From the NCBI RefSeq assembly GCF_014803405.1, contig NZ_JACYFG010000051.1, positions 248,001 to 312,000 of the forward strand: a stretch of 64,000 nucleotides of DNA. The letters are read 5' to 3'. Source of the DNA: Pelagicoccus enzymogenes. Lineage in GTDB: Bacteria > Verrucomicrobiota > Verrucomicrobiia > Opitutales > Opitutaceae. Shown piece after piece: positions 26,373 through 36,274 of this stretch; positions within the stretch are counted from its first letter, which is position 1; every line of letters begins with the position of its first letter. The notes beneath the pieces are model-generated. The model searched no databases. It saw only the letters and a list, made by a program, of their open reading frames with translations, and was not told where the DNA came from. Both the position numbers and the translations under genes were made by a program.

Positions 26373-28529
26373 CTACCAGCTCAAACCCGCCCGGAGGATG
26401 ACGCTGCGGGGAAAACGGGGACCATAGAAGTAGGTGGTGTCGCGGTCGGGGCCGGAGGTGATGTCTTGTTGACGCTCGTCGAAGATGTTTTTGACGCCTG
26501 CCATGAGATCGATGTGTCGTTCTTTTCCGAATACATCGAGGTGGATGTGCTTGGTGGCGGTGAGGTCGACGACGAAGAATGACTCAGTGGATTCGTTGAG
26601 GGTACCTTCGACTTCGCGGGCGGCGATCATAGGGCCGGTGTAGACGAGGCCGAGGAAGAGGTCGAAGAGCTCTTCGTTTTCGTATTTGAGTTTGGCGACG
26701 CCGCTCCACTGAGGCGTTTCGAGGTAGCGTCTCTCGAAGATGCCGGGGAGGACTTCTGGGGCTTCGTCGAAGGTAGCGTCGACGTGGGTAAGGCCTAGGT
26801 CGGCTTTCCAGCGTTCGCTGAGGCGGTAGGCGGCGTTGAGCTCGAAGCCTTGCACGGTGGAGCCGCCGGCGTTTATGCGTTCCTTGTAGGCAGTGCCGTC
26901 ACTCGCGGTGTATACGATATCGGATACGTTGAAGGTGTCGCGCAGTTCGGTGCGGTAGAGTTCACCCTCCAACTGGAATTGGTCGTCCGCGAAGCTTGGC
27001 GTCCAGACGAATCCGGCGGAGTAGGAGATCGACTTTTCTTCTTTGAGACCGTGGGCGTTGCGGGTGCGGGTGGGGTCGTCGAGGATTTCGATGTGAAAGT
27101 CTTCGTCGAAGATTTCGGGAGCTCGAAAGCCGGTGGCGATCGAGGCGCGCCAGGTCCAGTCCGGGCTGGAGCTGTGGCGAAGGGCGATACGGGGCGAGAG
27201 TACCCAATTCTCAATTTCGGAATGCTTGTCTAGCCGGAGGCCGGTGATGAGGGTAGTGTCTTGCTTGTGTATCCACTCGTCTTGTACGAAGAAACCAAGG
27301 TTGTCGAAAGATCCGTCGGCGATGGGGTCTTGGCCGCTGAAGTCGGCGAGCTCTCCGTTGGAGCGGAGGGCTTTGCCGCGTTCGTTTCGCTTTTCGTCGA
27401 AGACATGGTCGAGCTGATACTGGGCTCCCCAAGAGAAGTGGTGCTCGCCGAAGCTTTGGGAAAAGAGCGTGTCGAGGTAGTAGCGCATCGTATCGGAATA
27501 TCCATACAGCAACTTGGAGTCAGCGAGGGCTTCTTGGTAGGCTTCGTCATCGAAGTCGGATTGGCCAGGCAGGGCGACGGAGCCGACGCCGCCGTAGTAG
27601 CTGTTGCGGGTCACGTAGGAGGCGGAGGCGCTGAGGCGGTAGTCGATTTCGTTGAAGGAGCTGTCCCATGCGATGCCGCCGCGGTGCCAGCGGTGCTCGA
27701 GCTGCTCGGTGGTTTGGGCTTCGTGGGGGAGGAGGTCGAGAGCGTTGCCGCCGCGTCGTTCTTCCCAGCTGTAGGAGTAGTTGAGGCTGAGTTTGCCTGT
27801 TTCGGTCGGGTAGAGCCAACCGTTGGCGCCCAGGGTATGGAAGCGTTTTTGCGTGATCTCGCTGAAGCCGTCGCCGTTGATGTCTACTGCGTCGTTGTCG
27901 TTGAATTGTCCATACAGAGATAGAGCCAGGTCTCCGTCTTCGGAGGACCAGTCGCGCAGGAGGGAGGCGCTGCGGAACTGTTCGCCGTCCACGCTTTCGA
28001 TAGAGGTGTCGTAGCGTTGCTTGTTGGTTACGGGCTCCTTGGGCAGGATGTTGATCACACCCGCTACGGCTCCGGGGCCGTAGAGGCTGGAGGCTCCGCC
28101 CTTGACGACTTCGACGCGGGAGATGAAGGCGGTGGGCACGTGTTCGATGCCGTAGACGGAGGCGAGTCCGGAGAAGAGCGGTTGGCCGTCGAAGAGCAGG
28201 CGGTTGTAGCCCGAGCCGAGCCCGAGCATCTTGATTTCGGCGGTGCCGCAGTTCTGGCAATTGGCCTCCGTGCGGATGCCCGACATGTACTCGAGGGCGG
28301 AAGCCAGATCGCGGGAGCCGGAGGCGAGGAAGAGGTCGGCGCCCAGCAGCTCGGTGCGGATGGGTAGTTCGCGGGCCATCCGTTCGCTGCGGGTACCCGT
28401 GGACACGACTTGGAAGGCGTCCAGCTCGATGACCGGGGATCGGTGTTCGTGCTCCTGCCCGGACCGAGGGAGGGCGCTTTGCGACAAGGCGAGGAGTATG
28501 ATGGCTGAAGCGAGTAGTCGAATTTTCAT
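26373..28529 (-). CDS. TonB-dependent receptor, FepA/colicin-I-receptor type, with CxxC in plug
   Basis: 718 aa from ATG 28529 (MKIRLLASAIILLALSQSAL signal peptide); a TTG at 28565 would extend it but overlaps the likely -10 (TATATT). Plug: DLASALEYMSGIRTEANCQNCGTAEIKMLGLGSGYN-type segment with a Cys-x-x-Cys pair, LLFDGQPLFSGLASVYG, VEVVKGGASSLYGPGAVAGVINI. Short conserved barrel end VILRAGLSW. Unlike the other five receptors it has no tandem repeat element and no adjacent PepSY gene; upstream sequence is AT-rich. Related receptors with this Cys pair occur in Bacteroidota; substrate unknown. Confidence 0.9.
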   Translation of the reverse strand: MKIRLLASAIILLALSQSALPRSGQEHEHRSPVIELDAFQVVSTGTRSERMARELPIRTELLGADLFLASGSRDLASALEYMSGIRTEANCQNCGTAEIKMLGLGSGYNRLLFDGQPLFSGLASVYGIEHVPTAFISRVEVVKGGASSLYGPGAVAGVINILPKEPVTNKQRYDTSIESVDGEQFRSASLLRDWSSEDGDLALSLYGQFNDNDAVDINGDGFSEITQKRFHTLGANGWLYPTETGKLSLNYSYSWEERRGGNALDLLPHEAQTTEQLEHRWHRGGIAWDSSFNEIDYRLSASASYVTRNSYYGGVGSVALPGQSDFDDEAYQEALADSKLLYGYSDTMRYYLDTLFSQSFGEHHFSWGAQYQLDHVFDEKRNERGKALRSNGELADFSGQDPIADGSFDNLGFFVQDEWIHKQDTTLITGLRLDKHSEIENWVLSPRIALRHSSSPDWTWRASIATGFRAPEIFDEDFHIEILDDPTRTRNAHGLKEEKSISYSAGFVWTPSFADDQFQLEGELYRTELRDTFNVSDIVYTASDGTAYKERINAGGSTVQGFELNAAYRLSERWKADLGLTHVDATFDEAPEVLPGIFERRYLETPQWSGVAKLKYENEELFDLFLGLVYTGPMIAAREVEGTLNESTESFFVVDLTATKHIHLDVFGKERHIDLMAGVKNIFDERQQDITSGPDRDTTYFYGPRFPRSVILRAGLSW

Positions 28530-28698
28530 TTTAGCAAAATCAAGCAATATACTTTGAGTAATCAAAATTAATATTTGGAGGTCAAGCGTCTTTCATGCGG
28601 TTCCTCGAAGGGGCGTGCTTCGATTCCCTTGCAGGGAGGCTTTTTTTGGGGGGGCTGGGAGGGGGCGACCTGCGAGGGGCTTGGGCTGGATCGCGGCT

Positions 28699-29284
28699 CT
28701 ATTCCGCTTGGATTACGAAGTAGTCGAGATTCTGACGCTCGTTGCGAATGGCTTTGAGGGAGGAGCGGGAGCGAGCAGGTAGGGAGTGGGTGAGCAGTTC
28801 TCGGATGTCGTCCACGATGCTGGCGGTTTCGACGAAGCGTTTTATCGGGTCGGGCCGTTCTTGCATGGCGGAGGCGACTGCATTTGAGAGGCCTCGAGTG
28901 CCCGTGGAGTGCGCGATGAGGGAGAGCTTTTCAGCTTCGGTGTCATCGGCAACTTGGAGGAGGAACTCCTTGAGGTGCGAGTAGGTCCAGTTGGCGTTGG
29001 TTTCGTCGTGGGGGTAGGAAGTGAGGGGGATTTCGCCTTGGGAAGGCCGGCTGAAGAAGATGGGACCTCCGTCGAAGTTGAGGTCGTGGTGGGTTAGGGC
29101 GGTGCGTCGGGCGGCATCTTTGAAGCTTACGTTGTATCCATGAACGAATACGAAAGCGTTGATTCCCTCGGATTGCTAGAGGGGGCCGTCGATCTATTGG
29201 CTGAGCTTGCTCCAGTCTGAGGGCGCGGGTGGCGCCATGGAAGACCTCTACCTCATGGTATCCGCGTTCTTCGGGGGAGAGCAC
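28699..29284 (-). pseudogene. Decayed alpha/beta hydrolase (DUF900-like)
   Basis: Minus-strand reading from about 29165 to the stop at 28699 gives GINAFVFVHGYNVSFKDAA..., a TNANWTYSHLKEFLLQ stretch and the nucleophile motif LIAHSTGTRG, which matches DUF900 alpha/beta hydrolases. Upstream, the reading frame holds two stop codons (around 29170 and 29195) and the probable N-terminal part (EERGYHEVEVFHGATRA) is in another frame, so the gene is broken by at least one frameshift and nonsense changes. The 285 bp between this and the peroxiredoxin hold no intact gene. Confidence 0.7.
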
Positions 29285-29570
29285 GTGGGAGCGGACTGCG
29301 GCTTGGCTTGCAGCGGCTCTGGTTGTTTTTGGGAGCTGCGGGCGGCGAGGAGCACGGAAGGGGCGCTGTTAGATCGCGGCTCGTTGGCAAGGGTTGCGGA
29401 TATGCGGCACTTGGATGGCGGGCAGCGATGTGAAGCCCCAATTAGGGAAGTTGGTCGAATTTCCCGAGCTTTTCGGGGTCTGGGGCTCACTTTCGATTTG
29501 CCCCGCATAGGGATTGCTCAATGCTTTTCGGTTCCTCGTTAACATCATCCAACGACAACACATCAAGACT

Positions 29571-30041
29571 ATGGCTATAGCGACAGGAACTAAGGCACCG
29601 GATTTCACTTTGAAGAGCAAAAATGACGAAGGCCTGGCCGACGTCACGCTGAGCGCAAACTACGGTTCGTCCGCGACCGTACTTTTGTTTTTCCCGCTTG
29701 CCTTCACCAGCGTATGCGAAGCTGAGCTTTGCGACATCCGCGATTCATTGGCGGACTATTCCAGCCTCGATGCCAAGGTTTACGGCATCAGCGTGGACAG
29801 TCCTTTCTCCCAGGAAGCTTTTGCGAAGGCGAATGGCTTGAACTTCCCGCTCTTGAGCGACTTCAACAAGGAGGTTTCCAAGGCTTACGACGTGCTTTTC
29901 GAAGACCTTCTCGGTTTCAAGGGCGTTTCGAAGCGTTCCGCCTTTGTGATCAACAAGGAAGGGGAGGTCGTCTACTCCGAGTCGAGCGACGATCCCAAGA
30001 AGCTTCCTGACTTTGCCGCAATTAAGGCAGCCCTCGCCTAA
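29571..30041 (+). CDS. Peroxiredoxin (AhpE/BCP type)
   Basis: 156-aa thiol peroxidase that reduces hydrogen peroxide and organic peroxides in the cytoplasm. Peroxidatic Cys49 in PLAFTSVCEAELC, with Cys54 five residues later, the spacing of alpha-type resolving cysteines in BCP proteins. Start MAIATGTKAPDF at 29571; an ATG at 29514 would add 19 residues with no family counterpart. A weak hairpin with T-run (about 30063-30095) follows. Monocistronic on present evidence. Confidence 0.9.
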   Translation: MAIATGTKAPDFTLKSKNDEGLADVTLSANYGSSATVLLFFPLAFTSVCEAELCDIRDSLADYSSLDAKVYGISVDSPFSQEAFAKANGLNFPLLSDFNKEVSKAYDVLFEDLLGFKGVSKRSAFVINKEGEVVYSESSDDPKKLPDFAAIKAALA

Positions 30042-30149
30042 GGCGCGGATTACGCTTTGACCGGGGCGGCTCTCCACTGGGCCGTCCTGTTTTTGTAGGC
30101 ACGCATTTCCACAATTCCATTCCGAAATAAAAAGACCGACGCGATTCAA

Positions 30150-32876
30150 ATGAGCGAACTTCCGAACCCGCTGAACTCCCTGAAATCTTTTGACTCTGGC
30201 CTCGACGGCAAGTCGTACTACTACTCGCTTCCGTCTCTGGAGGAGAGCGGAATCGGCCCGATTTCCAAGCTGCCGGTATCCATCCGGGTCGTACTTGAAT
30301 CGGTGCTTCGCAATTGCGACGGCAAGCGGGTCAAGGAGGAGGACGTCAAGACCTTGGCTAACTGGAACGCCGCAGATCCTGCCAAGGTTGAAATTCCATT
30401 CGTGCTTTCTCGCATTGTCCTGCAGGACTTCACGGGAGTGCCGCTTTTGGTGGACTTGGCTGCCATGCGCTCCGCGGTGGCGGATCTCGGCAAGGACTCG
30501 TCGATGATCGAACCGCTCGTGCCAGTCGATCTCGTGGTTGACCACTCCGTGCAGGTGGACAAGTCCGGCACGGCGGACTCGTTCCTGCAAAACATGGCCA
30601 TCGAGTTTCAGCGCAACATGGAGCGCTACGAGTTCCTGAAGTGGGGCCAGCAAGCGTTTGAGACCTTCCAAGTCGTTCCGCCGGGGATTGGCATCGTCCA
30701 CCAAGTCAATCTCGAGTACCTTGCGAAGGTTGTTCACGCCAAGGAAGTGGAGGGAGGGCAGGTCTTCTTCCCTGACACCCTTGTGGGAACCGATTCGCAC
30801 ACGACCATGATCAATGGACTAGGGGTCGTCGGCTGGGGCGTTGGCGGTATCGAGGCTGAGTCCGGCATGCTCGGGCAGCCGGTCTACTTCCTAACTCCGG
30901 AGGTGATTGGGGTGAATCTCAGTGGCGAGCTGAAGGAAGGCGTCACCGCGACCGACCTGACGCTGCGTATCACCCAGGTGCTGCGCGAGCAAAAGGTGGT
31001 CGGCAAGTTTGTAGAGTTTCACGGAGCTGGGGCTCGCAACCTATCGCTGGCCGACCGGGCCACCATCGCCAACATGGCTCCCGAGTATGGGGCAACCATG
31101 GGGTATTTCCCGGTAGACGAGAAGTCCTTGCAATACTTGGAATCCACCGGGCGAGACCCTCGGCACGTCGCTTCGGTGAAGGCTTACCTCGAAGCCCAGG
31201 ATTTGTTTGGCATTCCGGCTGCGGGCGAGCTCGACTACACGCAGGTGGTCGATATCGATATGTCCTCCATCGAGCCAAGCGTGGCGGGCCCGAAGCGTCC
31301 GCAAGACCGGATCGACGTCAAGGATCTCAAGGGAGCCTTCGAACGTCTCTTTACCCAAAGCGCGAGCGACGGAGGTTTCGGTCGCGATGCTGCGGATCGC
31401 GACGTGAAAGTGACTGTCGAATCTGACGACGCGATGAACGGTCATCAGATCGGACATGGGTCCGTGTTGATCGCGGCGATCACTTCTTGTACTAATACTT
31501 CGAACCCAAGCGTCATGTTGGCTGCGGGCCTGCTGGCGAAGAAGGCTGTTGAAAAAGGGCTTTCCGTCGCTCCCACGGTGAAGACCTCCTTGGCCCCGGG
31601 GTCGCGCGTGGTGACCGATTACTTGGCGGAGACTGACCTTCAATCCTCGCTGGACGCGCTCGGATTTAACCTGGTGGGCTACGGTTGCACGACTTGTATC
31701 GGCAATTCCGGACCGCTGGCCGATCCCATCGAGACGGCGATCGCCAAGGGCGAGCTGGTGGCGGCATCCGTTCTCTCGGGTAATCGCAACTTCGAGGCTC
31801 GCGTGCACGGTTCCATCAAGTCGAACTTCCTCATGTCGCCCCCTCTGGTAGTGGCCTACGCCCTAGCGGGGCGGGTGGACATCGATCTCTTCGAAGACCC
31901 CCTTGGTGAGGACAAGGATGGCAAGCCCGTCTACTTGAAAGAGATTTGGCCGACCAATGCTGAAATCGAGGCCGAAGTTGCCAAGGGGCTGAAGCCGGAG
32001 ATGTTCCAGCGACAGTACTCGGACGTGGCAAGCGCCAATCCCGAGTGGCTGAAGATCGAGTCCTCCACTGGAGACCTTTACGATTGGGACGACAGCTCCA
32101 CCTATATCCATCGCCCGCCGTTCTTCGATGGATTTTCCATGGAAGTGGGCTCCATCCAGCCGATCAAGGGCATGAGGCCACTTGCAATCCTAGGCGATTC
32201 GGTCACGACCGACCACATTTCTCCGGCGGGCGCCTTCAAGGCAGAAACGCCGGCCGGCCAGTTCCTGCAGTCGCGTGGCGTGGAGCCCAAGGATTTCAAT
32301 TCCTACGGCAGCCGTCGCGGCAACGACTTGATCATGACTCGGGGAACGTTCGCAAACGTTCGCGTCAAGAACCTCATGGCGGACGGCAAGGAAGGCGGAT
32401 TCACCAAAGTCATGCCGGAAGGCGAGCCGGCCACCATTTTCGACGCCAGCAAGGTTTACCAGGAACGGGGCACGCCCTTGATTGTATTCGCCGGAATCGA
32501 CTACGGCATGGGCAGTTCGCGCGACTGGGCGGCGAAAGGGACGAACCTGCTAGGCGTCAAAGCGGTCGTGGCCCGTAGCTACGAGCGTATCCACCGCTCG
32601 AACCTGATTGGCATGGGAGTGCTCCCGCTCGAGTTTTTCGACGGGCAAAGCGCCCAGTCATTGGGGCTGGACGGCAGCGAAATCGTTTCCCTTCCGGGCC
32701 TCGGCGACGACCTCAAGCCAGGGCAGTCTCTCACCGCAGTTATCGAACGCGCCAACGGCGACGTCGAAGAAGTTGAAATGAAGGTGCGAGTGGATACAGA
32801 TATTGAGGTAGAATATATTCGCAACGGTGGTATTCTCCCGTATGTTTTGCGGGACATCATCAAAGCGGCCAACTAA
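30150..32876 (+). CDS. acnA: Aconitate hydratase A
   Basis: 908-aa citrate/isocitrate interconverting enzyme of the TCA cycle, aconitase A/IRP1 type, cytoplasmic. [4Fe-4S] ligands Cys447 (SCTNTSNPS), Cys513 and Cys516 (YGCTTCIGN). C-terminal swivel domain with [23 protein letters not shown] and [12 protein letters not shown]. Length and domain order are those of E. coli AcnA (891 aa). STAS gene follows 50 bp downstream. Confidence 0.98.
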   Translation: MSELPNPLNSLKSFDSGLDGKSYYYSLPSLEESGIGPISKLPVSIRVVLESVLRNCDGKRVKEEDVKTLANWNAADPAKVEIPFVLSRIVLQDFTGVPLLVDLAAMRSAVADLGKDSSMIEPLVPVDLVVDHSVQVDKSGTADSFLQNMAIEFQRNMERYEFLKWGQQAFETFQVVPPGIGIVHQVNLEYLAKVVHAKEVEGGQVFFPDTLVGTDSHTTMINGLGVVGWGVGGIEAESGMLGQPVYFLTPEVIGVNLSGELKEGVTATDLTLRITQVLREQKVVGKFVEFHGAGARNLSLADRATIANMAPEYGATMGYFPVDEKSLQYLESTGRDPRHVASVKAYLEAQDLFGIPAAGELDYTQVVDIDMSSIEPSVAGPKRPQDRIDVKDLKGAFERLFTQSASDGGFGRDAADRDVKVTVESDDAMNGHQIGHGSVLIAAITSCTNTSNPSVMLAAGLLAKKAVEKGLSVAPTVKTSLAPGSRVVTDYLAETDLQSSLDALGFNLVGYGCTTCIGNSGPLADPIETAIAKGELVAASVLSGNRNFEARVHGSIKSNFLMSPPLVVAYALAGRVDIDLFEDPLGEDKDGKPVYLKEIWPTNAEIEAEVAKGLKPEMFQRQYSDVASANPEWLKIESSTGDLYDWDDSSTYIHRPPFFDGFSMEVGSIQPIKGMRPLAILGDSVTTDHISPAGAFKAETPAGQFLQSRGVEPKDFNSYGSRRGNDLIMTRGTFANVRVKNLMADGKEGGFTKVMPEGEPATIFDASKVYQERGTPLIVFAGIDYGMGSSRDWAAKGTNLLGVKAVVARSYERIHRSNLIGMGVLPLEFFDGQSAQSLGLDGSEIVSLPGLGDDLKPGQSLTAVIERANGDVEEVEMKVRVDTDIEVEYIRNGGILPYVLRDIIKAAN

Positions 32877-32926
32877 ACATCACATAGAGTCGTCACCTGC
32901 GTTACCCATATTGCGCGTTTGAAGTC

Positions 32927-33439
32927 ATGCCTGAAGACAATCCTGTTTTTCTAGTCGATCCTTATTCATCCCCCGTCGCCGTACGGATCGCTGGTCGTGC
33001 CTCTTTCCAGAACGTAGTTCCTCTCAAGGAATTCCTCAAGAACTCCTACGCGGCTGGCAAGAGGGACTTCGTCTTCGATTTCAGTCAGTGTACGGGAATG
33101 GACAGTACCGTTCTTGGCGTATTGGCGGGTTGCGCTTTGGAGCTGCGACGTTTGGAGCCGAAGGGGTCGCTGGTGCTTTCTCGGCTCAACGATAGGAATC
33201 TCGAGCTGGTGAAGAATCTTGGCCTGCATCGGATTGCCACAGTCGATGCGGGTGAGGAGGGGCTTGCGACGGGAGTTGGCGCTACGACCGCTCTCAGCGC
33301 GAAGCAGCTCAACGAGTTGGAAAACGCTCGCCTCTGCCTCGAGGCTCACGAGAACTTGATCGCTGCGGATTCGGAGAATCAGGAGAAATTCCAGGACGTC
33401 ATCGCCTATTTGAAGAACCGGGTCGAAGACGAAGCCTAA
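32927..33439 (+). CDS. STAS-domain protein (anti-anti-sigma type)
   Basis: 170 aa. Residues about 10-110 form a STAS domain of the RsbV/SpoIIAA type: VRIAGRASFQNVVPLKEFL, VFDFSQCTGMDSTVLGVLAG with the Ser/Thr that would be phosphorylated (MDST). The remaining residues up to 170 are a helical extension (KQLNELENARLCLEAHENLI). Followed 121 bp later by a PP2C phosphatase, the natural enzyme for dephosphorylating such a protein. No RsbW-type kinase lies nearby. Confidence 0.85.
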   Translation: MPEDNPVFLVDPYSSPVAVRIAGRASFQNVVPLKEFLKNSYAAGKRDFVFDFSQCTGMDSTVLGVLAGCALELRRLEPKGSLVLSRLNDRNLELVKNLGLHRIATVDAGEEGLATGVGATTALSAKQLNELENARLCLEAHENLIAADSENQEKFQDVIAYLKNRVEDEA

Positions 33440-33560
33440 AGAGGCTTTTCCACTGTTTGCGGGGCTGCGGGCTCATCCGCGGTGGCGCGCAATTCAGTTT
33501 CGCTTTCTCTCGACCTCATGCGATCGGCTGTCACGCTCGCAGGCTGTCAATTGCACCCCA

Positions 33561-35003
33561 ATGAGCCTGCTGTTTCCCTTCGTTTTGCTTGTCGTCGGTT
33601 GCCTGTTTGGCTGGCTCTACTTTCGCGAGGTCAAACGGAGTTCCGAATATTTGGAGCGTGCTCAGCTTGCTCAGCAGGAGAAGCTGATCGTGGCGGATTT
33701 CATGCACGACATGGTGCAGGCCCTAGGTGACGAGCTTACGAAAGAAGAGCTGTTTCAGCGAATCGTGCACGCGGCCGTGGTGGGCACGGGAGCATTGAGC
33801 GCATGCGTTTTCGAGAAAACGGACCGGGGAACGCTCCGCAGCGTAGCGGTAGAAGGCTTGTTTCCGCCGCATCGCCCCTTGCCTCCACATGTGCGAGACA
33901 AGATCGCCACGCGGGCCAAGTTCATCGAAAGCGTGCTGAAAACGGAGGAATTTCCGGTCACAGAAGGCGTGGCTGGGGAGGTCTTCCGAACGCGGACAAC
34001 GGTTTTGGTCAAGGACGGGAGGACGGACGAGCGGGTGGTGCGGCACAGCGATTCGTCGCTACGCGTCACGACAGCCATTTGCGCTCCCATCGTCTTTCGC
34101 GACGAAGTTCTGGGGGTGCTCGCCGTTTGCAATTCTGCTGACGGGGCTCCGTTTACCCCCACCGACCAATCCGTTGTTCAATCGCTTGGGGAGCAGGCCG
34201 GCATCGCTATTCGCAACAACACCTTCCTCAGGCTGATGATGGAGCGCAAGCAGATCGATATCGACCTAGGCTTGGCGAGAAGTATCCAGCTGATGCTTTT
34301 GCCTCAAGAGCTGCCGGAGATCGAGGGGGTGCAAATCGATGCTCAGTACGTATCCTCCCATACAATCGGAGGCGACTTGTATGATGTGATCTCGTTGGGA
34401 CAGCGTAGGTTCGCTGTTGCAGTGGCCGATGTATCTGGAAAGGGGATACCGGCTTCCATCGTCATGGCGATTTGCCGTACCAATTTGCACCGCATCGCCC
34501 AAATGGAAGAATCTCCAAAGAAGGTTTTGGGACTTCTCAATGATGTGATGGTGGAGGAGATTAAAGGGGACGTCTATGTGACCGTTCTTTATGCTGTGGT
34601 GGATCTCGAGGTCGGAATGATCACCTACGCTCGAGCGGGCCATGAGCGTCCTTTGCTCTGCTCCCACGATAAGGCTCGAGGCCTATCTAACGCGGTATTT
34701 CCTGATAGCGAGGGGTTTCCGGTCGGGATGGTCTCTAGCGACGCTTTTCGGGATTTCATCGAAGAGAAAACGCTTCCGTTCAGTGAGGGGGACATCTTTA
34801 TGGCATTCACTGACGGGGTGATCGAAACTTCCAACGCGAGTGGCAAGGAGTTCTCTGCTGCTCGCTTGGCTGACTCCGTTAAGTCGAATCGTAGGGAAGC
34901 CGCCTCGGAGGTGAGCCGAAAGTTGTTGGAGTCGTTGAGGGGGTTCAGCGGAAAGGGAAGTTACGATGACGACCTCACGCTGGTTACCGTCAAGCGACTT
35001 TAG
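33561..35003 (+). CDS. Membrane GAF-PP2C (SpoIIE-type) serine phosphatase
   Basis: 480 aa. One N-terminal membrane helix (LLFPFVLLVVGCLFGWLYF), a short coiled linker, a GAF domain (about 60-215) and a PPM/SpoIIE phosphatase domain with the metal-binding Asp motifs GGDLYD, VADVSGKG, FTDGVIE and DDLTLV. An RsbU-like output enzyme of a partner-switching system; the probable substrate is the STAS protein encoded upstream. Signal sensed by GAF unknown. Confidence 0.92.
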   Translation: MSLLFPFVLLVVGCLFGWLYFREVKRSSEYLERAQLAQQEKLIVADFMHDMVQALGDELTKEELFQRIVHAAVVGTGALSACVFEKTDRGTLRSVAVEGLFPPHRPLPPHVRDKIATRAKFIESVLKTEEFPVTEGVAGEVFRTRTTVLVKDGRTDERVVRHSDSSLRVTTAICAPIVFRDEVLGVLAVCNSADGAPFTPTDQSVVQSLGEQAGIAIRNNTFLRLMMERKQIDIDLGLARSIQLMLLPQELPEIEGVQIDAQYVSSHTIGGDLYDVISLGQRRFAVAVADVSGKGIPASIVMAICRTNLHRIAQMEESPKKVLGLLNDVMVEEIKGDVYVTVLYAVVDLEVGMITYARAGHERPLLCSHDKARGLSNAVFPDSEGFPVGMVSSDAFRDFIEEKTLPFSEGDIFMAFTDGVIETSNASGKEFSAARLADSVKSNRREAASEVSRKLLESLRGFSGKGSYDDDLTLVTVKRL

Positions 35004-35048
35004 TTTTCTTTTGTTGTACCCGTAGCCTGAATACTCCAGCTGATCTTT

Positions 35049-36125
35049 ATGAAAAAAGCCGCGATATGTATGCTTTCCTCTGTAATCGCCTGCGTCTCCC
35101 AGGTCCGTTCCCAGTCAGTGAGCGAGTCCGGTGAGATGGACGATGATCCACCCTCTTGGAAAGACGTGGTTAGGACCTATGAGCCTTTGTATGTTGGATA
35201 CACCTTTGACGAGGACGACCAGGCGTTCTTGGACTTCTCTCTCTCCGTCATCACTCCAGCTTCCATCGTGTTTCCGTGGGAGTCGTGGAATCCTAGCAAC
35301 AAGTTCCCCGTTGAAGGGCAGGATTATGACAAACCCGACCTGTTCCCGTATCAGCCGAGACTCTATCTAGCGTTTAGCGGGAGGGCGGGGCAGTACATTG
35401 GAACGCGTGAATCTTCGCCTGTTGTGGGAAAGCGCTTCAATCCTCTGCTGAGCGCTCGCTGGTGGCAGAAGCGGGGCGATTTGACTTCTACGGAGGACGC
35501 TGGCTACGGCTTGCATGACTATTTTGAGTTGTCTTACGGGCACGAGTCCAATGGTCAGCGCATCGGCGACCTCGTTGACCCGCAGACTCCGGAGGAAGCT
35601 GCCATGGGGCGGGAGCGTTTTGAGGCTTTGCAGCAGGAGTATCTGCTGGTTGACGGAGATGCCAGCATTGCTCGAGATGAGCTCAGCCGAGGATGGGATT
35701 ATTTGGGAGCCCGTTGGGCGAGTAGTTGGAAGGTTGATACGGGACGCTTCTTTCTCCTGCTCGACGGCCGCTACTACTTGAAAGACGGGCTGCTGCAGGA
35801 CGGTACGGAAGAATACAACCTGTGGGAAAACGATAGCGATTGGTTGGCTCGGTACGATGGGGAGATTCGGCGTAACAAGGTGGACGGCCTGAGGGCTAGC
35901 ATTCGTTACCAGTCGAAGAGCTTGGATTGGTTTTTCGATGCCAACGAGATCATGCTCGAATTGAGGACGGGTTACAACGATCCCTTCGAGCGGGTCACAG
36001 CGCGGATTGAACTTGGTTTTAAATATACCTCCTTGTGGTATCGTTACGGATACAACAGCGATCTCGTCGATTACTATCGCAAGGACAGCTCTTGGGGAGT
36101 GGCGATTAAGATACGCTCCTTTTGA
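35049..36125 (+). CDS. pldA: Outer-membrane phospholipase A (OMPLA/PldA)
   Basis: 358 aa, signal peptide MKKAAICMLSSVIACVSQVRSQS, 12-strand barrel enzyme that hydrolyses phospholipids in the outer leaflet. The catalytic motif is FELSYGHESNGQR with His165 and Ser167. E. coli OMPLA uses His142, Ser144 and Asn156 (SRSWN); here the equivalent SRGWD has Asp217 in place of Asn, and about 40 extra residues lie between the two motifs. Follows the phosphatase gene by 45 bp. Ends in a bidirectional-looking terminator. Confidence 0.85.
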   Translation: MKKAAICMLSSVIACVSQVRSQSVSESGEMDDDPPSWKDVVRTYEPLYVGYTFDEDDQAFLDFSLSVITPASIVFPWESWNPSNKFPVEGQDYDKPDLFPYQPRLYLAFSGRAGQYIGTRESSPVVGKRFNPLLSARWWQKRGDLTSTEDAGYGLHDYFELSYGHESNGQRIGDLVDPQTPEEAAMGRERFEALQQEYLLVDGDASIARDELSRGWDYLGARWASSWKVDTGRFFLLLDGRYYLKDGLLQDGTEEYNLWENDSDWLARYDGEIRRNKVDGLRASIRYQSKSLDWFFDANEIMLELRTGYNDPFERVTARIELGFKYTSLWYRYGYNSDLVDYYRKDSSWGVAIKIRSF

Positions 36126-36212
36126 GGGCGTCAGGCTGGAGTTGCTCTTGGCCGGCAATCAGAGTCCTTTTTGCTGAGGGGCCAAGCTGTCATTTATGTT
36201 GGGTGGCGGGAC

Positions 36213-36250
36213 AATAAAAAAGCCCCCACCGCGAGGTGGAGGCTTCTTTG
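36213..36250 (-). terminator. Intrinsic terminator after first porin gene
   Basis: Stem AGCCCCCACC / GGTGGAGGCTT with A-run on the left and TTCTTT on the right, between the convergent pldA and porin genes; it could serve both. Confidence 0.8.
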
Positions 36251-36274
36251 AAAAAGCTTTGCTAGTTGCGAGGA

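Noticed and set aside
29501-29514. Single CCCCGCATAGGGAT near the peroxiredoxin, resembling the receptor repeat
   Set aside because: It has an extra base in the motif, no second copy at 21 bp and no receptor gene next to it.
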